A DNA stretch of 64,000 nt from PVC group bacterium (GTDB lineage: Bacteria; Verrucomicrobiota; Kiritimatiellia; CAIKKV01; CAITUY01), in contig CAMBRF010000005.1 in the NCBI GenBank assembly GCA_945870225.1, forward strand, positions 1 to 64,000, read 5' to 3'. Under the pieces are notes generated by a model. It was not told where the DNA came from. It did no database searches and saw only the letters and a program-made list of their open reading frames with translations. Below are positions 32,557 to 42,273 of the stretch, piece after piece. The position numbers and the translations under genes are program-made. Numbering within the stretch: the first letter of the stretch is position 1; each line of letters opens with the position of its first letter.

Positions 32557-34011
32557 ATGAGCGATCTTCTGGTTCTGGATAAAAAGCAGTTTCGCGACAA
32601 GGTACACGCCTGTTGGATGGGGAAAAACATCGGTGGGACGCTGGGCGAACGCTGGGAAGGAACGAAACACACACTGGCGCTGACATTCTATGACCCTTTG
32701 CCCGCCAAAGCCTCTCCGAATGACGATCTCGACCTGCAGCTTGTGTGGTTAAAGATGCTGGAGGTAGAAGGCCTGGACCCCTCCGTCCGCACCTTTGCCG
32801 AATACTGGAAGCAGTATGCGACCCGGTACCCGTGGGGTGAGTATGGGTTCTTCATGCGTAACTTTGACCGTGGACTGCGCCCGCCCGTGGCAGGTTGTTT
32901 TGAAAACTATTTTGTCGACGAGATGGGATCTCCCATCCGGAGTGAAATCTGGGCCTGCCTTCACCCGGGCGATCCGCAGGCGGCGGCACGAATGGCATGG
33001 AAGGATTCCGCTCTGGATCACGCCGGCGGCGAGGGAATGTACGGGGAGATGTTCTGGGCGGCCCTCCAATCCGCCGCCTTCGTTGAGAACGATCCCCTGA
33101 CCCTGATCCAGATCGGTCTCAACATGATTCCCCTGTCAAGCCATGTGGCCCGGGCCGTTCGTGAAGCGGTGTGGTGTCATCAGAACGGAAAGAACTGGGG
33201 CCAAGCACGCGAGAGAATCTTCAGTCAGTTTGGTCATATTCAGCCCTGCAATGCGGTGCCCAACCATGGTTTCACCATTATTGGCTGGCTCTACGGGCAG
33301 GATTTCGGCGATCAGCTCTGCAAGGCCGTGAATTGCGGCTATGATACGGACTGCACGGGGGCGACTCTGGGAGCCCTGCTCGGCATCCTCAATGGGTCGA
33401 ACGGCATTCCGCAGAAATGGTCGGCGGCGATCGGGGGGCAGATCGTGCTGCACAAGTTCACGGGAAACTGTGACGCTCCTGCAACCATCGACGAACTAAC
33501 CGAACGAACGGTTGCGCTCACTGAAAAGGCCATCGCAGTCAGAACGGACGTTGCCTGGGGCGCCACCCGTATTCTCCCGTCGGATCTGCGCACGCGCCTG
33601 TTCCGCAACGAACTGGCAAGGGAAGCGCTGAAGCAGGACGTGCAGGCCGGGATCGAACGGTGCGGGGATCGCGACGTCTGGCTCCACTATGGCGGAGAAC
33701 CGGTTCTGCGGCCTGGAATCGGCAAGGAAGTTGAGATTTCCGTTAGTCCCGGTCCTATGCCCGCGATCGCCCTCCACGTTCCGGCTCGCTGGGAGTGTAC
33801 CCGTCTGGGCCCAGCCCGTTTCCGTCTACTCGCGCCGGAAAATGCCATAGCCGGCAAAAATCTTATTTCCGTGACTATCGGGAAAGAAAAAGTGGACTTC
33901 ATGGTCCTCGGACCAAGTGAGGCCAAGGGATTTGAAGCCGGTGCGAATGTGGAATCCTGCCCACGTTGCCGAGCCAGAGTCGAAGCCTGCATGTGCCCGC
34001 CGGACAAATGA
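32557..34011 (+). CDS. ADP-ribosylglycohydrolase-family protein with Cys-rich tail
   Basis: 484 residues from the ATG at 32557 (GGGAGG 10 nt upstream). The N-terminal three-quarters has the ADP-ribosylglycohydrolase (DraG/ARH) fold: FRDKVHACWMGKNIGGTLG (12-30), metal-binding NDDLDLQ (55-61) and VNCGYDTDCTGATLGALLG (about 258-276), which supply the dimetal Asp/Thr ligands. The C-terminal ~110 residues form an extra beta-rich domain, ending in SCPRCRARVEACMCPP, a possible zinc site. Classical members remove ADP-ribose from proteins, but members in carbohydrate loci may cleave other N- or O-glycosidic bonds. It lies between two secreted-protein/glycosidase genes, convergent with GH20. Confidence 0.82.
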   Translation: MSDLLVLDKKQFRDKVHACWMGKNIGGTLGERWEGTKHTLALTFYDPLPAKASPNDDLDLQLVWLKMLEVEGLDPSVRTFAEYWKQYATRYPWGEYGFFMRNFDRGLRPPVAGCFENYFVDEMGSPIRSEIWACLHPGDPQAAARMAWKDSALDHAGGEGMYGEMFWAALQSAAFVENDPLTLIQIGLNMIPLSSHVARAVREAVWCHQNGKNWGQARERIFSQFGHIQPCNAVPNHGFTIIGWLYGQDFGDQLCKAVNCGYDTDCTGATLGALLGILNGSNGIPQKWSAAIGGQIVLHKFTGNCDAPATIDELTERTVALTEKAIAVRTDVAWGATRILPSDLRTRLFRNELAREALKQDVQAGIERCGDRDVWLHYGGEPVLRPGIGKEVEISVSPGPMPAIALHVPARWECTRLGPARFRLLAPENAIAGKNLISVTIGKEKVDFMVLGPSEAKGFEAGANVESCPRCRARVEACMCPPDK

Positions 34012-34013
34012 TC

Positions 34014-34098
34014 GGCGGCTAGGAACGGCCGCCCTCCCAAGTATCAGGGGAGATCTCACCCCGGATCCAACAAGGGGCGAAGCCTGATCTACGCCCCT
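34014..34098. terminator. Stem-loops between convergent genes
   Basis: GGCGGC/GCCGCC (34014-34033) and AGGGGCG/CGCCCCT (34073-34098) lie between the ADP-ribosylglycohydrolase and GH20 stops; the second includes the GH20 stop codon. Neither has a T-tract. Confidence 0.45.
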
Positions 34099-35927
34099 GG
34101 CGGACTCCGATACTCGAACTCCGCCAACGCGGCACATTTCCCGGCCAGGTACTCCGCCAAACGCTGATCCAGTTCCCGGTAGCGGGCATCGATCAGCCCG
34201 AACCGGCCCTGGATCTCCGACATTCCTTCCGGCTTGTTGAGGCGCAACCACATGCGGCGGAATGAGTTCTCGAGATCACGTAGAGCCTTCCTCACAAGCG
34301 GAATACGCCGCCTGACCGCCCGCAACCCCGGCCGGTTCCCGCGCCGATACGCCACCATCAGGTCGGCACACAGGCTATAGCGCTCCGTATAGAGCCGCGC
34401 CACACTGTAGGCATACCCCAGATCCCCGCAGGTGCGATCGCCGGAAAGCGGACGCAGTTTATCCGCCAGTTTCTCATAATAGCGGACAACCTTGGCCATC
34501 CGGCGCGGATCGTCCTTGGCCCATGTGCGAAACACCGTCTCGCCGAAGGGGTCGTCCCACAATGAGAACCGCGGCCTTTCGGCGATGCCGCCCCGGTCGC
34601 TGGCCAGATACAGATCGCTGGCCAACTGGTGGGCGGCATAACTGCCGCCGCACACGGCCGCAAAGCGTTTCTCGAGCCGCGCGGGCGAAGGCTTGGTTGC
34701 GCCATAGGCCAGGTCGGCGCAATAGGCAATGCCGGCAAACGCCGAATCGTGATCGCAGTAGGCCCCGTTATCGCCCCACATCGTGAACAGCACTTCCTTG
34801 AGTTTGGCCTGATAACAGGCCCGCACACAGGCGCCCGCGTTGGCCTCGGTGAGCCGGCGATCGTACCAGTGCATGTTCCACGTCCAGATGCCGGACCCCA
34901 TGAGCGGCTCCTTGCCGAGTTTGCGGTGCCGTTCGATCCAGTCGAGGTAAAAGGCGGGATCGTCGTGGTAGTAGTCCCAGTAGACAAGGTCGACATCGCG
35001 GGGAATACGCCTGGCCACGCGGGGCGGGATGACCGTCTTGAGGTCGTAGTATTCGCCCGTCTTGCTGCCCAGCCGGAAATACATGTCCGACCAGATCATG
35101 GGCTTCAGTCCGTGTTTCCGGCAGATGGCCGTCACTTTCTTCAGGTGTTCATTGAAAAGCTCAAAACCGTTCCGGTATCCGTGCTGGTCTAGATAGCGCC
35201 CGCGCCCGAGGTCATGGGTCTCATCCATCCCGATATGGATGCGGCGGGTGCGGATGATCCCCGCCCAGTGCGCCACCATCTTGTCGATCAGCTCATAGGT
35301 CTTGGGCTCGCCAACCATCAGCACCGAACTCGTGTCACGCACCGGCTGGTAGGCGGCATGGCGCAGGATCTTTTCCAGGTGACCGAGCGTCTGGATGCAC
35401 GGAACGACCTCGATATTCAGCTTCGCCGCCGCCGCGACGATGGCCGACAGTTCCCCGGCCGTATACGCGCCGCGCTGGTATCCAAAGTAGGGTTCGCCCG
35501 GTAATTCGTAAGTTTCTTCCGTGTACAGCATCACCAGGTTGTACCCCAGCAACGCCAACCGCGGCAGCCACACCCCGGTCACATGCTCGGCCCTCATGAC
35601 CGCATTGCGGGAGCAGTCCAGCATGACCCCGAGTGTCTCGAAGGGGGTGGTTTCACGGTAAACGCCACCCGCCGGAACCAGCCCCGCCTTCAACGCGCCC
35701 AGAGCTCGGCCGGCCTGGGCGGGCGTATGGTACCGAACCACCGCCTTGGCCCCCTGCCGTTCAACCTCGCAAAGCCCGGCCTCTGTCGTCCGCTCAAACC
35801 TTATCCCAACCTTCCCGCCCGGACACTCCAAGCCAGAATAGCCTTTGCTAAACAGGTTGAGCAACCCATTCAAGTTTTCCGGATCTTGTGTCGCAGAGCG
35901 TTTGATCCCCGTGGTTTTTGTTTTCAT
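34089..35927 (-). CDS. GH20 beta-N-acetylhexosaminidase-like protein
   Basis: 612 residues with a small N-terminal alpha/beta domain and a GH20 TIM barrel. Landmarks are LGVMLDCSRNAVM (99-111), the catalytic Asp-Glu pair in RIHIGMDETHDLG (Asp 235, Glu 236), KPMIWSDMYFRL and LVYWDYYHD. GH20 uses substrate-assisted catalysis via the N-acetyl group of GlcNAc or GalNAc residues. There is no signal peptide, unlike most secreted GH20 enzymes, so it may act on imported amino-sugar oligosaccharides. GGAGA lies just before the ATG. The ThuA-domain gene lies 18 nt upstream on the same strand, so the two probably form one transcript. Confidence 0.88.
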   Translation of the reverse strand: MKTKTTGIKRSATQDPENLNGLLNLFSKGYSGLECPGGKVGIRFERTTEAGLCEVERQGAKAVVRYHTPAQAGRALGALKAGLVPAGGVYRETTPFETLGVMLDCSRNAVMRAEHVTGVWLPRLALLGYNLVMLYTEETYELPGEPYFGYQRGAYTAGELSAIVAAAAKLNIEVVPCIQTLGHLEKILRHAAYQPVRDTSSVLMVGEPKTYELIDKMVAHWAGIIRTRRIHIGMDETHDLGRGRYLDQHGYRNGFELFNEHLKKVTAICRKHGLKPMIWSDMYFRLGSKTGEYYDLKTVIPPRVARRIPRDVDLVYWDYYHDDPAFYLDWIERHRKLGKEPLMGSGIWTWNMHWYDRRLTEANAGACVRACYQAKLKEVLFTMWGDNGAYCDHDSAFAGIAYCADLAYGATKPSPARLEKRFAAVCGGSYAAHQLASDLYLASDRGGIAERPRFSLWDDPFGETVFRTWAKDDPRRMAKVVRYYEKLADKLRPLSGDRTCGDLGYAYSVARLYTERYSLCADLMVAYRRGNRPGLRAVRRRIPLVRKALRDLENSFRRMWLRLNKPEGMSEIQGRFGLIDARYRELDQRLAEYLAGKCAALAEFEYRSPPGA

Positions 35928-35945
35928 GGGTTCTCCTGTTTGCCA

Positions 35946-36713
35946 TCACGTGTGCGCGATGGAAGAGCGGTCCTCGGCATCGGGATCGGGAGGAAGGGGT
36001 TCCAGCGCCGGGGTACTCGGGCAACTGTCAGGAATTCTCACCGTGGCACGCACCCAGTGAACGGCATTGGTGATCACGCGCTGGACTTCGGCCTGGTGGT
36101 AACTCGGATACGTTTCGTGCCCGGGGCGGAAGTAGAACACCCGCCCGTTGCCACGCCGCCATGTTGCACCGCTGCGAAAGACTTCCCCTCCCGTGAACCA
36201 TGAAATAAAGATCAGTTCATCCGGATCAGGAATACCAAAGGGTTCGCTATACATTTCTTCGGCCGGTAGCTCAAAATGGGAGGGAAGACCGGCGGCAATG
36301 GGATGAAGCGGGGCAATCACCCAAACCCGTTCCTTGTCGGTCGACTCCCGCCATTTCAGCGAACACGTCGTCCCCATTAGACCCTTGAAAACCTTCGAAT
36401 AGTGCGCCGAGTGCAGCGCGATGAAGCCCATCCCTTCCAGCACCCGCCGCCTCACCCGCTCCGCCACTTCGTCGGCGACCTCGCCATGGGCCATGTGCCC
36501 CCACCAGACGAGCACATCCGTTTCGTCTAGCACCTCGGCGGTGAGACCGTGCTGATTTTGGTCCAGACAGGCGGTCGAGACTTTCAGGGAGGGATCCCGG
36601 CGTAAAAACGCAGCAATCGTTTCGTGCATGCCGTCGGGATAAATTTTTGCGACTTTTGGATTCTTCTTTTCGTGGCGGAACTCGCCCCAAACAAGTGTGC
36701 GGATGGTTGTCAT
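35946..36713 (-). CDS. ThuA-domain protein
   Basis: 255 residues. A ThuA-like fold is seen from [31 protein letters not shown] (8-38) through [33 protein letters not shown] and [13 protein letters not shown], in which the [Y/F]xxPGHE motif is well kept. It is longer than the 19768 homologue and belongs to the trehalose-utilisation type. It lies 18 nt upstream of GH20 and downstream of the UroD-like gene. It may process a keto-sugar or glycoside released from an amino sugar; that is inferred from the neighbourhood. Confidence 0.86.
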   Translation of the reverse strand: MTTIRTLVWGEFRHEKKNPKVAKIYPDGMHETIAAFLRRDPSLKVSTACLDQNQHGLTAEVLDETDVLVWWGHMAHGEVADEVAERVRRRVLEGMGFIALHSAHYSKVFKGLMGTTCSLKWRESTDKERVWVIAPLHPIAAGLPSHFELPAEEMYSEPFGIPDPDELIFISWFTGGEVFRSGATWRRGNGRVFYFRPGHETYPSYHQAEVQRVITNAVHWVRATVRIPDSCPSTPALEPLPPDPDAEDRSSIAHT

Positions 36714-36793
36714 AGGTCACAGCTAACAGAGAGGATTAGTTTTGTCGAGAGGTTCTTCCATTGCCCTCACAGCCCCAAAGGATACGGCACGCA

Positions 36794-37873
36794 TCACGTG
36801 ATTCCATGCTTTTCCAAGTTTGCGCGGATCGATTTCTGATCCGGACCGCTGGCACCCTTCAGGTGGATGCCTCGTGCCGACCCCAGTTGTTCGCAGACGG
36901 CATCCAGGATATTAAAGTCACCCAGAAGCTGAATCAGCTTTCCGGCCCGGCGCACCTTCCTGAACACCTCCGGCCAGTGTGCGCAATCCGGCTGGCTGGG
37001 GCCCGGGATCCACTGCACCCCTTTAAGAGGTGCCATTGTGAGAATCGAATCCAGATGCGGAAGCTGCCCCACCCCGTCCAGATGGTAGACGGTATTCGGG
37101 AGTTTTTCGCAGGTTGCCGCCAGTTCAGGCTTCACAAATTCATCGAACATATCAGGTCCGATCATGTAACAGAAGTCGCACTGCAGGATGTAACTCGGCT
37201 GATCCGAGTAGAGGGCAGACCAGTCGGAGTAGCCCGGGTTTTCAGGCTGCAGAATGCTGTTCAGGGCATTGAAGTACTGGTGCCAGGCCGTATGGGCTTC
37301 CCACGTGAGCCGCTTCACTTCCTCGGGATGATCATACAGGTCGAATAGAAGTTTCTCTCCCGGCCGAAATGCGGAAAGAATATCGAGATTGCCGCCAATG
37401 TCGGTCATACCCATCAGCACCTGCCCCCGCCATCGCTTCATTCCCGCCGCATAGATTTCACCAAGCCGGCGAAACCAGATATTGTCGGGATCGAACTGGA
37501 AGTGAAGGTCCTGGATATTCCGGTCCGTCTCCGGGTGGAACCAGACCCGTCCCGTGGAGTTGTCGAGCCTTCCACCGAGGAACGCGGCGATAACTCCGGG
37601 ACCGAAACAGTCCATGTTGACGTACGGAAAGGAGTCTCCGAGATAGCTGTATGACGAAAGCTCGTAGTCGATCCGGTCAATCAGGCTTTCGGCAGGTAGG
37701 GTCAGGTCTGCGCAGGTGGACTGGGAAAGCAAGGGGACCTCGGGCTCACGCCGTCCGGGATCCCGGTCCCGCAGCGTAACCGGTATGAGGGGCCGAAGCA
37801 ATTCGCCCCGCCACCACTGCCCGTATGCGGTCCTGATGCCCTGCCAACGACTCAGGTCAAAATCGATGCTCAT
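36794..37873 (-). CDS. Uroporphyrinogen-decarboxylase-like (UroD-fold) protein
   Basis: 359 residues. The fold is suggested by FPYVNMDCFGPGVIAAFLGG (near 81-100), HPEEVKRLTWEAH, DMFDEFVKPELAATCEKL and the typical strand NTVYHLDGVGQLPHLDSIL. The start lacks the canonical HemE active-site motif, so it is not a haem-pathway enzyme. Family knowledge: related members (MtaA, CmuA) transfer methyl groups using corrinoid cofactors. AAGGA lies 8 nt before the ATG. It is 80 nt upstream of the ThuA-GH20 pair and 45 nt downstream of the toroid-protein gene. Three such proteins are in this window. Substrate and methyl donor are unknown. Confidence 0.8.
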   Translation of the reverse strand: MSIDFDLSRWQGIRTAYGQWWRGELLRPLIPVTLRDRDPGRREPEVPLLSQSTCADLTLPAESLIDRIDYELSSYSYLGDSFPYVNMDCFGPGVIAAFLGGRLDNSTGRVWFHPETDRNIQDLHFQFDPDNIWFRRLGEIYAAGMKRWRGQVLMGMTDIGGNLDILSAFRPGEKLLFDLYDHPEEVKRLTWEAHTAWHQYFNALNSILQPENPGYSDWSALYSDQPSYILQCDFCYMIGPDMFDEFVKPELAATCEKLPNTVYHLDGVGQLPHLDSILTMAPLKGVQWIPGPSQPDCAHWPEVFRKVRRAGKLIQLLGDFNILDAVCEQLGSARGIHLKGASGPDQKSIRANLEKHGIT

Positions 37874-37918
37874 TGTTTCATCCTTTCAGCCTCAAAGCCC
37901 TTGGGTGCCTGGTCACGG

Positions 37919-40045
37919 TCAAAACGTTTCATCGGCCTTCGGTGTCGCGTTGACGGGTGGCGCCTCGATGGCGGGAACATCCCCGTCGGCCGCCACCGCC
38001 GGTTCAGCCTCAATCCGGGGGGCAGAGTTGGTTATACCCGGGGTCGTCGCGACAGCAGGGGTGGGTGTGACCCCAGGTTTAACCTTGCTGAGAAGTTGTT
38101 TTTCGACATCCGCGCGCAACTCCAACAAGGACGGGGTTGCGGCGAGATCATCAACGGCCGTGGCCGGGTTCTCCACATGACCGGCCAAATAGAGTACGGC
38201 CACTGCCGTCGCAAATCCTTCGGCTTCGCGGGCTATGTTCATGTTGCCCATCCAGAGGTGTGCTTTATTCAACTCCACAGGATCAGCGGGTCTGCTCCCG
38301 ACACGTCCGGGTATCGCCTTGAGCGCCTCGAGTCGAGCCCGGACGCTGGTGGAGGAGACCATCGGAAGGATACCTCGCCCCCACGCCCCGTTCGTCGTTC
38401 CGGCCAGGATCAGGGTCCGGAGCAACAGGTCATTGGCGCGTATCGAAGCCGTCTCCTCTCCACCCTGAGCAAGCGGACGCGCCAACGTCAGGATAAGGTC
38501 ATAGTCTGTCATCTTCAACACGGGCCTTACGGCTGGTTTTGGCAGGAAGGTCGCCAGCATGGCATCAAGCTCTCTCCGGCTTCCGGCCAGACCCGCCAGA
38601 TAGGGCTCATTGAAGGCTTTCCTCACGCGTTCCATGCCTGCCACCTCACCCACGCTATTCAATGCCGCCATCCCTTGAAGGGTACTGGCAGACGTCACAG
38701 GGGAAGAAAGAGGCGGGAAACCTTTCGGGTCCGGAGGCACGGGAAGCGTGGACGTAAAGGCCGCAAACTTGGTCACCGGTTGGTGCAAGTTGCATTCGCC
38801 CCAACGACCGTCCCTGGCCTGCTGCGCCGCCAACCCATTCGCAGCCCGCGCCATAACGGCATCAGAGCGTTCCGGGGGAGGCAAAGGCGTCGCTTGTACT
38901 CCAAGTTTGCGGGCGATTTTCGGCCTCAACGACTCGATGGGTAAACGTTTCTGCCCGGAAGCGATGGACAGGGCTGTCAGCGCGACCCAGGAGCTTTCCA
39001 TATCGGCCACGGTCTGGTTATACAGACAATGGTCCGCCCCGGGTAAAAAGATCTTGGGATCGGCGTTGGAGTCCGGCGTCCACGCTTGCTCCACACTCCC
39101 GAACCGGACCCCGTGCTGGCAGCATTTCGCCACAAGCGCTTTCTGATTGTTCAGTTCCCTGAGGGCCTCATCCCTTGCGGCCTCCGCCGCCTTGCTGAAC
39201 TTCTCCTTGAGCCTCAACTCCTTTTTCTGAAGGTCGGCGAATGCGGCCAGATAGTCCCGCAACAGCGCCGCCAGCAGACCGTGATGCACACAGATCGGAC
39301 CCCATAACCCGCGCGCCGGTCCTTCCGTAATCTGACCATCCAGCAATCGCGACACGAGCTGTTGCGTCAGGGCCTCAGCCTGATCGCCGGGGGTCCCGGC
39401 AAAAACAGCCGTCAGCCAGGCCAGATCCCAGGTCTGGTCCGGCAGGCCGAAGGTGCCCACATGCCCTTGAAGATTCTCCAGCATCCGCTGCATAACGGGA
39501 TCGGTATCCGCCACACCGGCCTGCCGTAGAGCATAGACCGTCAAGGCCGCATCCCCCACAGTACGGGCGCTCCAAGTGATAACACCGCTATTGTCGTACT
39601 GAAAGGGACGCCGGTACTCCTTGATAATCGGACCTTTTGGATCCGGCACCAACCCCTCCTGCTCAACCGTCTTGACGCCGATCTTCCGCACCGGCCTTTT
39701 CGCAACAACCTTCCGGGGAGCCTCACCAACGCTGCCGGGTATGAAGGTCACTACGTTGGAATACTCATACACAGGACTTTCCACCGTATACGTCTTCCTG
39801 CTGTATCGAGACACGATGTTGGTCCAACTGATCACCTTGCGATGTTGGACCGGGCCGACAATCCACCCATCGGGATCCTCTGCCCCTTTCTGCTTCAGCC
39901 AATTGACACCCTGAGCCATCGCGACGCGCGCCGCGAGTTGGAGGTCTTCCGGAGCCACCGCCGGCAGAGCGGTGTTCTGCCCATACCCTTTGCCGCAGGC
40001 CAACGCAACGGCCATCAGCAAAAAGAGTTTCAGCCCACGCTTCAC
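37919..40045 (-). CDS. Secreted alpha/alpha-toroid (prenyltransferase-repeat-like) protein
   Basis: About 708 residues from the GTG at 40045 (AAGGGG 6 nt before), which begins a clean signal peptide (VKRGLKLFLLMAVALACG). The in-frame ATG at 40135 would add 30 residues with no good site. The N-terminus is followed by repeats with the squalene-cyclase/prenyltransferase look (WSARTVGDAALTVYALRQAG, ESSWVALTALSIASG, NGLAAQQARDGRWGE), suggesting an alpha/alpha toroid. A short Lys/Glu-rich helical stretch (DLQKKELRLKEKFSKAAEAARDE) interrupts it. The last ~70 residues are Pro/Thr/Ala-rich and probably disordered. Such proteins are common in Planctomycetes and Lentisphaerae but have no proven activity. 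It starts a minus-strand run with the UroD-like gene. Confidence 0.72.
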   Translation of the reverse strand: MKRGLKLFLLMAVALACGKGYGQNTALPAVAPEDLQLAARVAMAQGVNWLKQKGAEDPDGWIVGPVQHRKVISWTNIVSRYSRKTYTVESPVYEYSNVVTFIPGSVGEAPRKVVAKRPVRKIGVKTVEQEGLVPDPKGPIIKEYRRPFQYDNSGVITWSARTVGDAALTVYALRQAGVADTDPVMQRMLENLQGHVGTFGLPDQTWDLAWLTAVFAGTPGDQAEALTQQLVSRLLDGQITEGPARGLWGPICVHHGLLAALLRDYLAAFADLQKKELRLKEKFSKAAEAARDEALRELNNQKALVAKCCQHGVRFGSVEQAWTPDSNADPKIFLPGADHCLYNQTVADMESSWVALTALSIASGQKRLPIESLRPKIARKLGVQATPLPPPERSDAVMARAANGLAAQQARDGRWGECNLHQPVTKFAAFTSTLPVPPDPKGFPPLSSPVTSASTLQGMAALNSVGEVAGMERVRKAFNEPYLAGLAGSRRELDAMLATFLPKPAVRPVLKMTDYDLILTLARPLAQGGEETASIRANDLLLRTLILAGTTNGAWGRGILPMVSSTSVRARLEALKAIPGRVGSRPADPVELNKAHLWMGNMNIAREAEGFATAVAVLYLAGHVENPATAVDDLAATPSLLELRADVEKQLLSKVKPGVTPTPAVATTPGITNSAPRIEAEPAVAADGDVPAIEAPPVNATPKADETF

Positions 40046-40200
40046 GCCAGCCCCTTCAGAAAGTCGGATTTTACTCATAAGCTTAGCAAACCCTCCGTTA
40101 TTCATGTCGACGCTCAAGGTGTTGGAATGTACCATATGCCCCCATTGCGAACTACTGATATTGCCGGAAAATGCTGCTCAACAATACCAAGGGGAACCCA

Positions 40201-42258
40201 ATGTCACGCATGATCATCGCAACGGCCGGTGCGCTTCTGCTGGCCGCCGTATCTGTACAGGGTGCAGAGCACACGGCCTTGGTCAGCGGCGACTGGTCTT
40301 CGCTGAATACATGGGGCGAAGCCATCCCGGGGGATGGCGATTCAATCATCCTCCGCGACGGGGTAACCGTGACGGTTTCCGACGACAGGATCATCGGCAC
40401 ATCGGGCTCTAACGGGACCGTCGCCGTCAATCTACAGAAGTCGGGGGCACTGGTGATCGCCAAGGGCGGCATCCTCCGCGTCCGTGGCGACGTGGTCTAC
40501 ACCAAGGGAATAGATGCGATTACCACGGCCGTCACCGTGCAGGGCGGCGGCATCTGGCGCTGGGATGCATCGAAAGCCTCGGTGCCGCAGGCAACCTGCT
40601 ACAACTTCCATCCTTCCGGGGACATGGGCTTTCGCGGATTTGTGCTGGCCGGCACAGCCGAAGCCCATGCCAGTCTTGATTCCGATCCCGCCGGCGGTGC
40701 CGGATATTTCACCCGGAAGGACAAGCATAATGGCGGACAGTTCCAATCTGCGTACGGGGATATCGCGCGCATCGGGGACGCGCAGACGCCGGGATGGGAC
40801 CTCGGGTGGTTCAGGAAGCCTGGCGGAGTCACCTGGGACGTGCAGCATACCTCATTCACACAATGCGGGATGATCCGAATCGCCGTGGCGAGATACCCTG
40901 GCGGACTATTCAGGCACACACGCAACATCCACGAGGCGACGCGTTCAAAGTTCGTTTTTTCGGCACTTCTCGGCGGTTCTGCGAGCAATGGTGTGCGCGC
41001 GTTGACCGGAAACGTCCTGGATGTCGCCGCGCTCGAAAACAGCATGGCCGATGGCTACACGATCACCGGCAATTATTTTGGCGGCGGGCTGAGTGTATTA
41101 CGCTTGTCGCCTTCCTGGGCCCGGTGTGAGGGAAACTTTTTTCGCATGTTCGACAAGTGGCGTTACATTTCCGGTCACCGTCTGGGCGACTCATTTGTGT
41201 TTCTCGACCGGGACTGGGACAATCCGCATGTGCTCGAAGGAACCAGTGAATATGATGTTGAACTTGATGGGCTTATCCTTTCGCATGCCGGTACGGCCAA
41301 TTACGACTCGGGCGAATGGCTGCATATTTCCCACCCGGGTCTCCGGCGTAGCATTTTTCTGCCGAATATATACGGCTACTGCAGCGGCGAGATCATCGCC
41401 ATACTCGGTCCGGCATCGGGTAAACGATGGGAATTCGAGCACAACACCTGGTTCGGCGGTTTCAAGAAAACAAAGGAGTATGCAGCCATCCAGTATTCCG
41501 AACACGGCAATACAAGTTCCGGCGTGGTTAAATCATTTCGGTCGAACATCCTGTGGAACCCGCAACTACCGGGCAAGGAAGCCAAGTTCTTTAAGATAAA
41601 CGATATCCACAGCATGAACGCTGATCAACGCGGTGAACTTCCCACGCGTGACGTAGGGGAGCCGAAGAATATTGACTACAATACGGGTTGGAAATACACC
41701 CCGGACAAGGATGTCGATTTTCCAAACAAGGGTCATTTCAACAATTGGGGAAAAGGCTATATCGGAAACTGGTCCAGAACGCCGGGCGAGCACGACATCG
41801 ACGTGGACCCCCGATTTGTCGACTACCAGCGCGATCTGCCGCTCTTTGCCACAAAATGCCTGGGTATAAAGCCGTCACGCGGGGAATGGTCGGCCACACC
41901 CGCCAAGCCGTACGTCACGGGTGACACGGTGATTAATAAGACCATTATTTTATGGGGTTTGCCCGTGCTGTATCGTTACATCGGCACAGGCGCCAATCCT
42001 GAGCCGGGGCTGGGGACGCGCAAGGAGGGCGATATTGGCAAATGGCGTGACAGTTGGGAATGGGCCAGCCTGTATTATTTGCGCGAAGGCGTGCGCACCG
42101 GACAGAAATTTGGCGCGGATGACATCATCATGCACCTGATCAAGTGGGTTCGCACGGGCTATGCGCCGACAAACCCCTTACTCAAAGGCGCGGCTCACGA
42201 CGGAACTGACATCGGGGCCGTACCTTTTGCGACCGGACAGCCAAAATCTGAACCATGA
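40201..42258 (+). CDS. Secreted right-handed beta-helix protein
   Basis: 685 residues from the ATG at 40201 (AAGGGG upstream); an earlier in-frame start at 40171 is less likely. Residues 1-22 are a signal peptide (MSRMIIATAGALLLAAVSVQ). The body is rich in short beta-strands and turns: GDGDSIILRDGVTVTVSDD, SGALVIAKGGILRVRGD and later GLILSHAGTAN, as in pectate-lyase-type parallel beta-helices (G8/PelL-like). Near the C-terminus it becomes Trp/Lys-rich with less clear structure. Catalytic residues cannot be assigned; it may bind or cleave a polysaccharide. It is divergent from the toroid gene and 15 nt upstream of a UroD-like gene, so it heads a three-gene operon. Confidence 0.72.
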   Translation: MSRMIIATAGALLLAAVSVQGAEHTALVSGDWSSLNTWGEAIPGDGDSIILRDGVTVTVSDDRIIGTSGSNGTVAVNLQKSGALVIAKGGILRVRGDVVYTKGIDAITTAVTVQGGGIWRWDASKASVPQATCYNFHPSGDMGFRGFVLAGTAEAHASLDSDPAGGAGYFTRKDKHNGGQFQSAYGDIARIGDAQTPGWDLGWFRKPGGVTWDVQHTSFTQCGMIRIAVARYPGGLFRHTRNIHEATRSKFVFSALLGGSASNGVRALTGNVLDVAALENSMADGYTITGNYFGGGLSVLRLSPSWARCEGNFFRMFDKWRYISGHRLGDSFVFLDRDWDNPHVLEGTSEYDVELDGLILSHAGTANYDSGEWLHISHPGLRRSIFLPNIYGYCSGEIIAILGPASGKRWEFEHNTWFGGFKKTKEYAAIQYSEHGNTSSGVVKSFRSNILWNPQLPGKEAKFFKINDIHSMNADQRGELPTRDVGEPKNIDYNTGWKYTPDKDVDFPNKGHFNNWGKGYIGNWSRTPGEHDIDVDPRFVDYQRDLPLFATKCLGIKPSRGEWSATPAKPYVTGDTVINKTIILWGLPVLYRYIGTGANPEPGLGTRKEGDIGKWRDSWEWASLYYLREGVRTGQKFGADDIIMHLIKWVRTGYAPTNPLLKGAAHDGTDIGAVPFATGQPKSEP

Positions 42259-42273
42259 TAGGAGTTGTAAACC

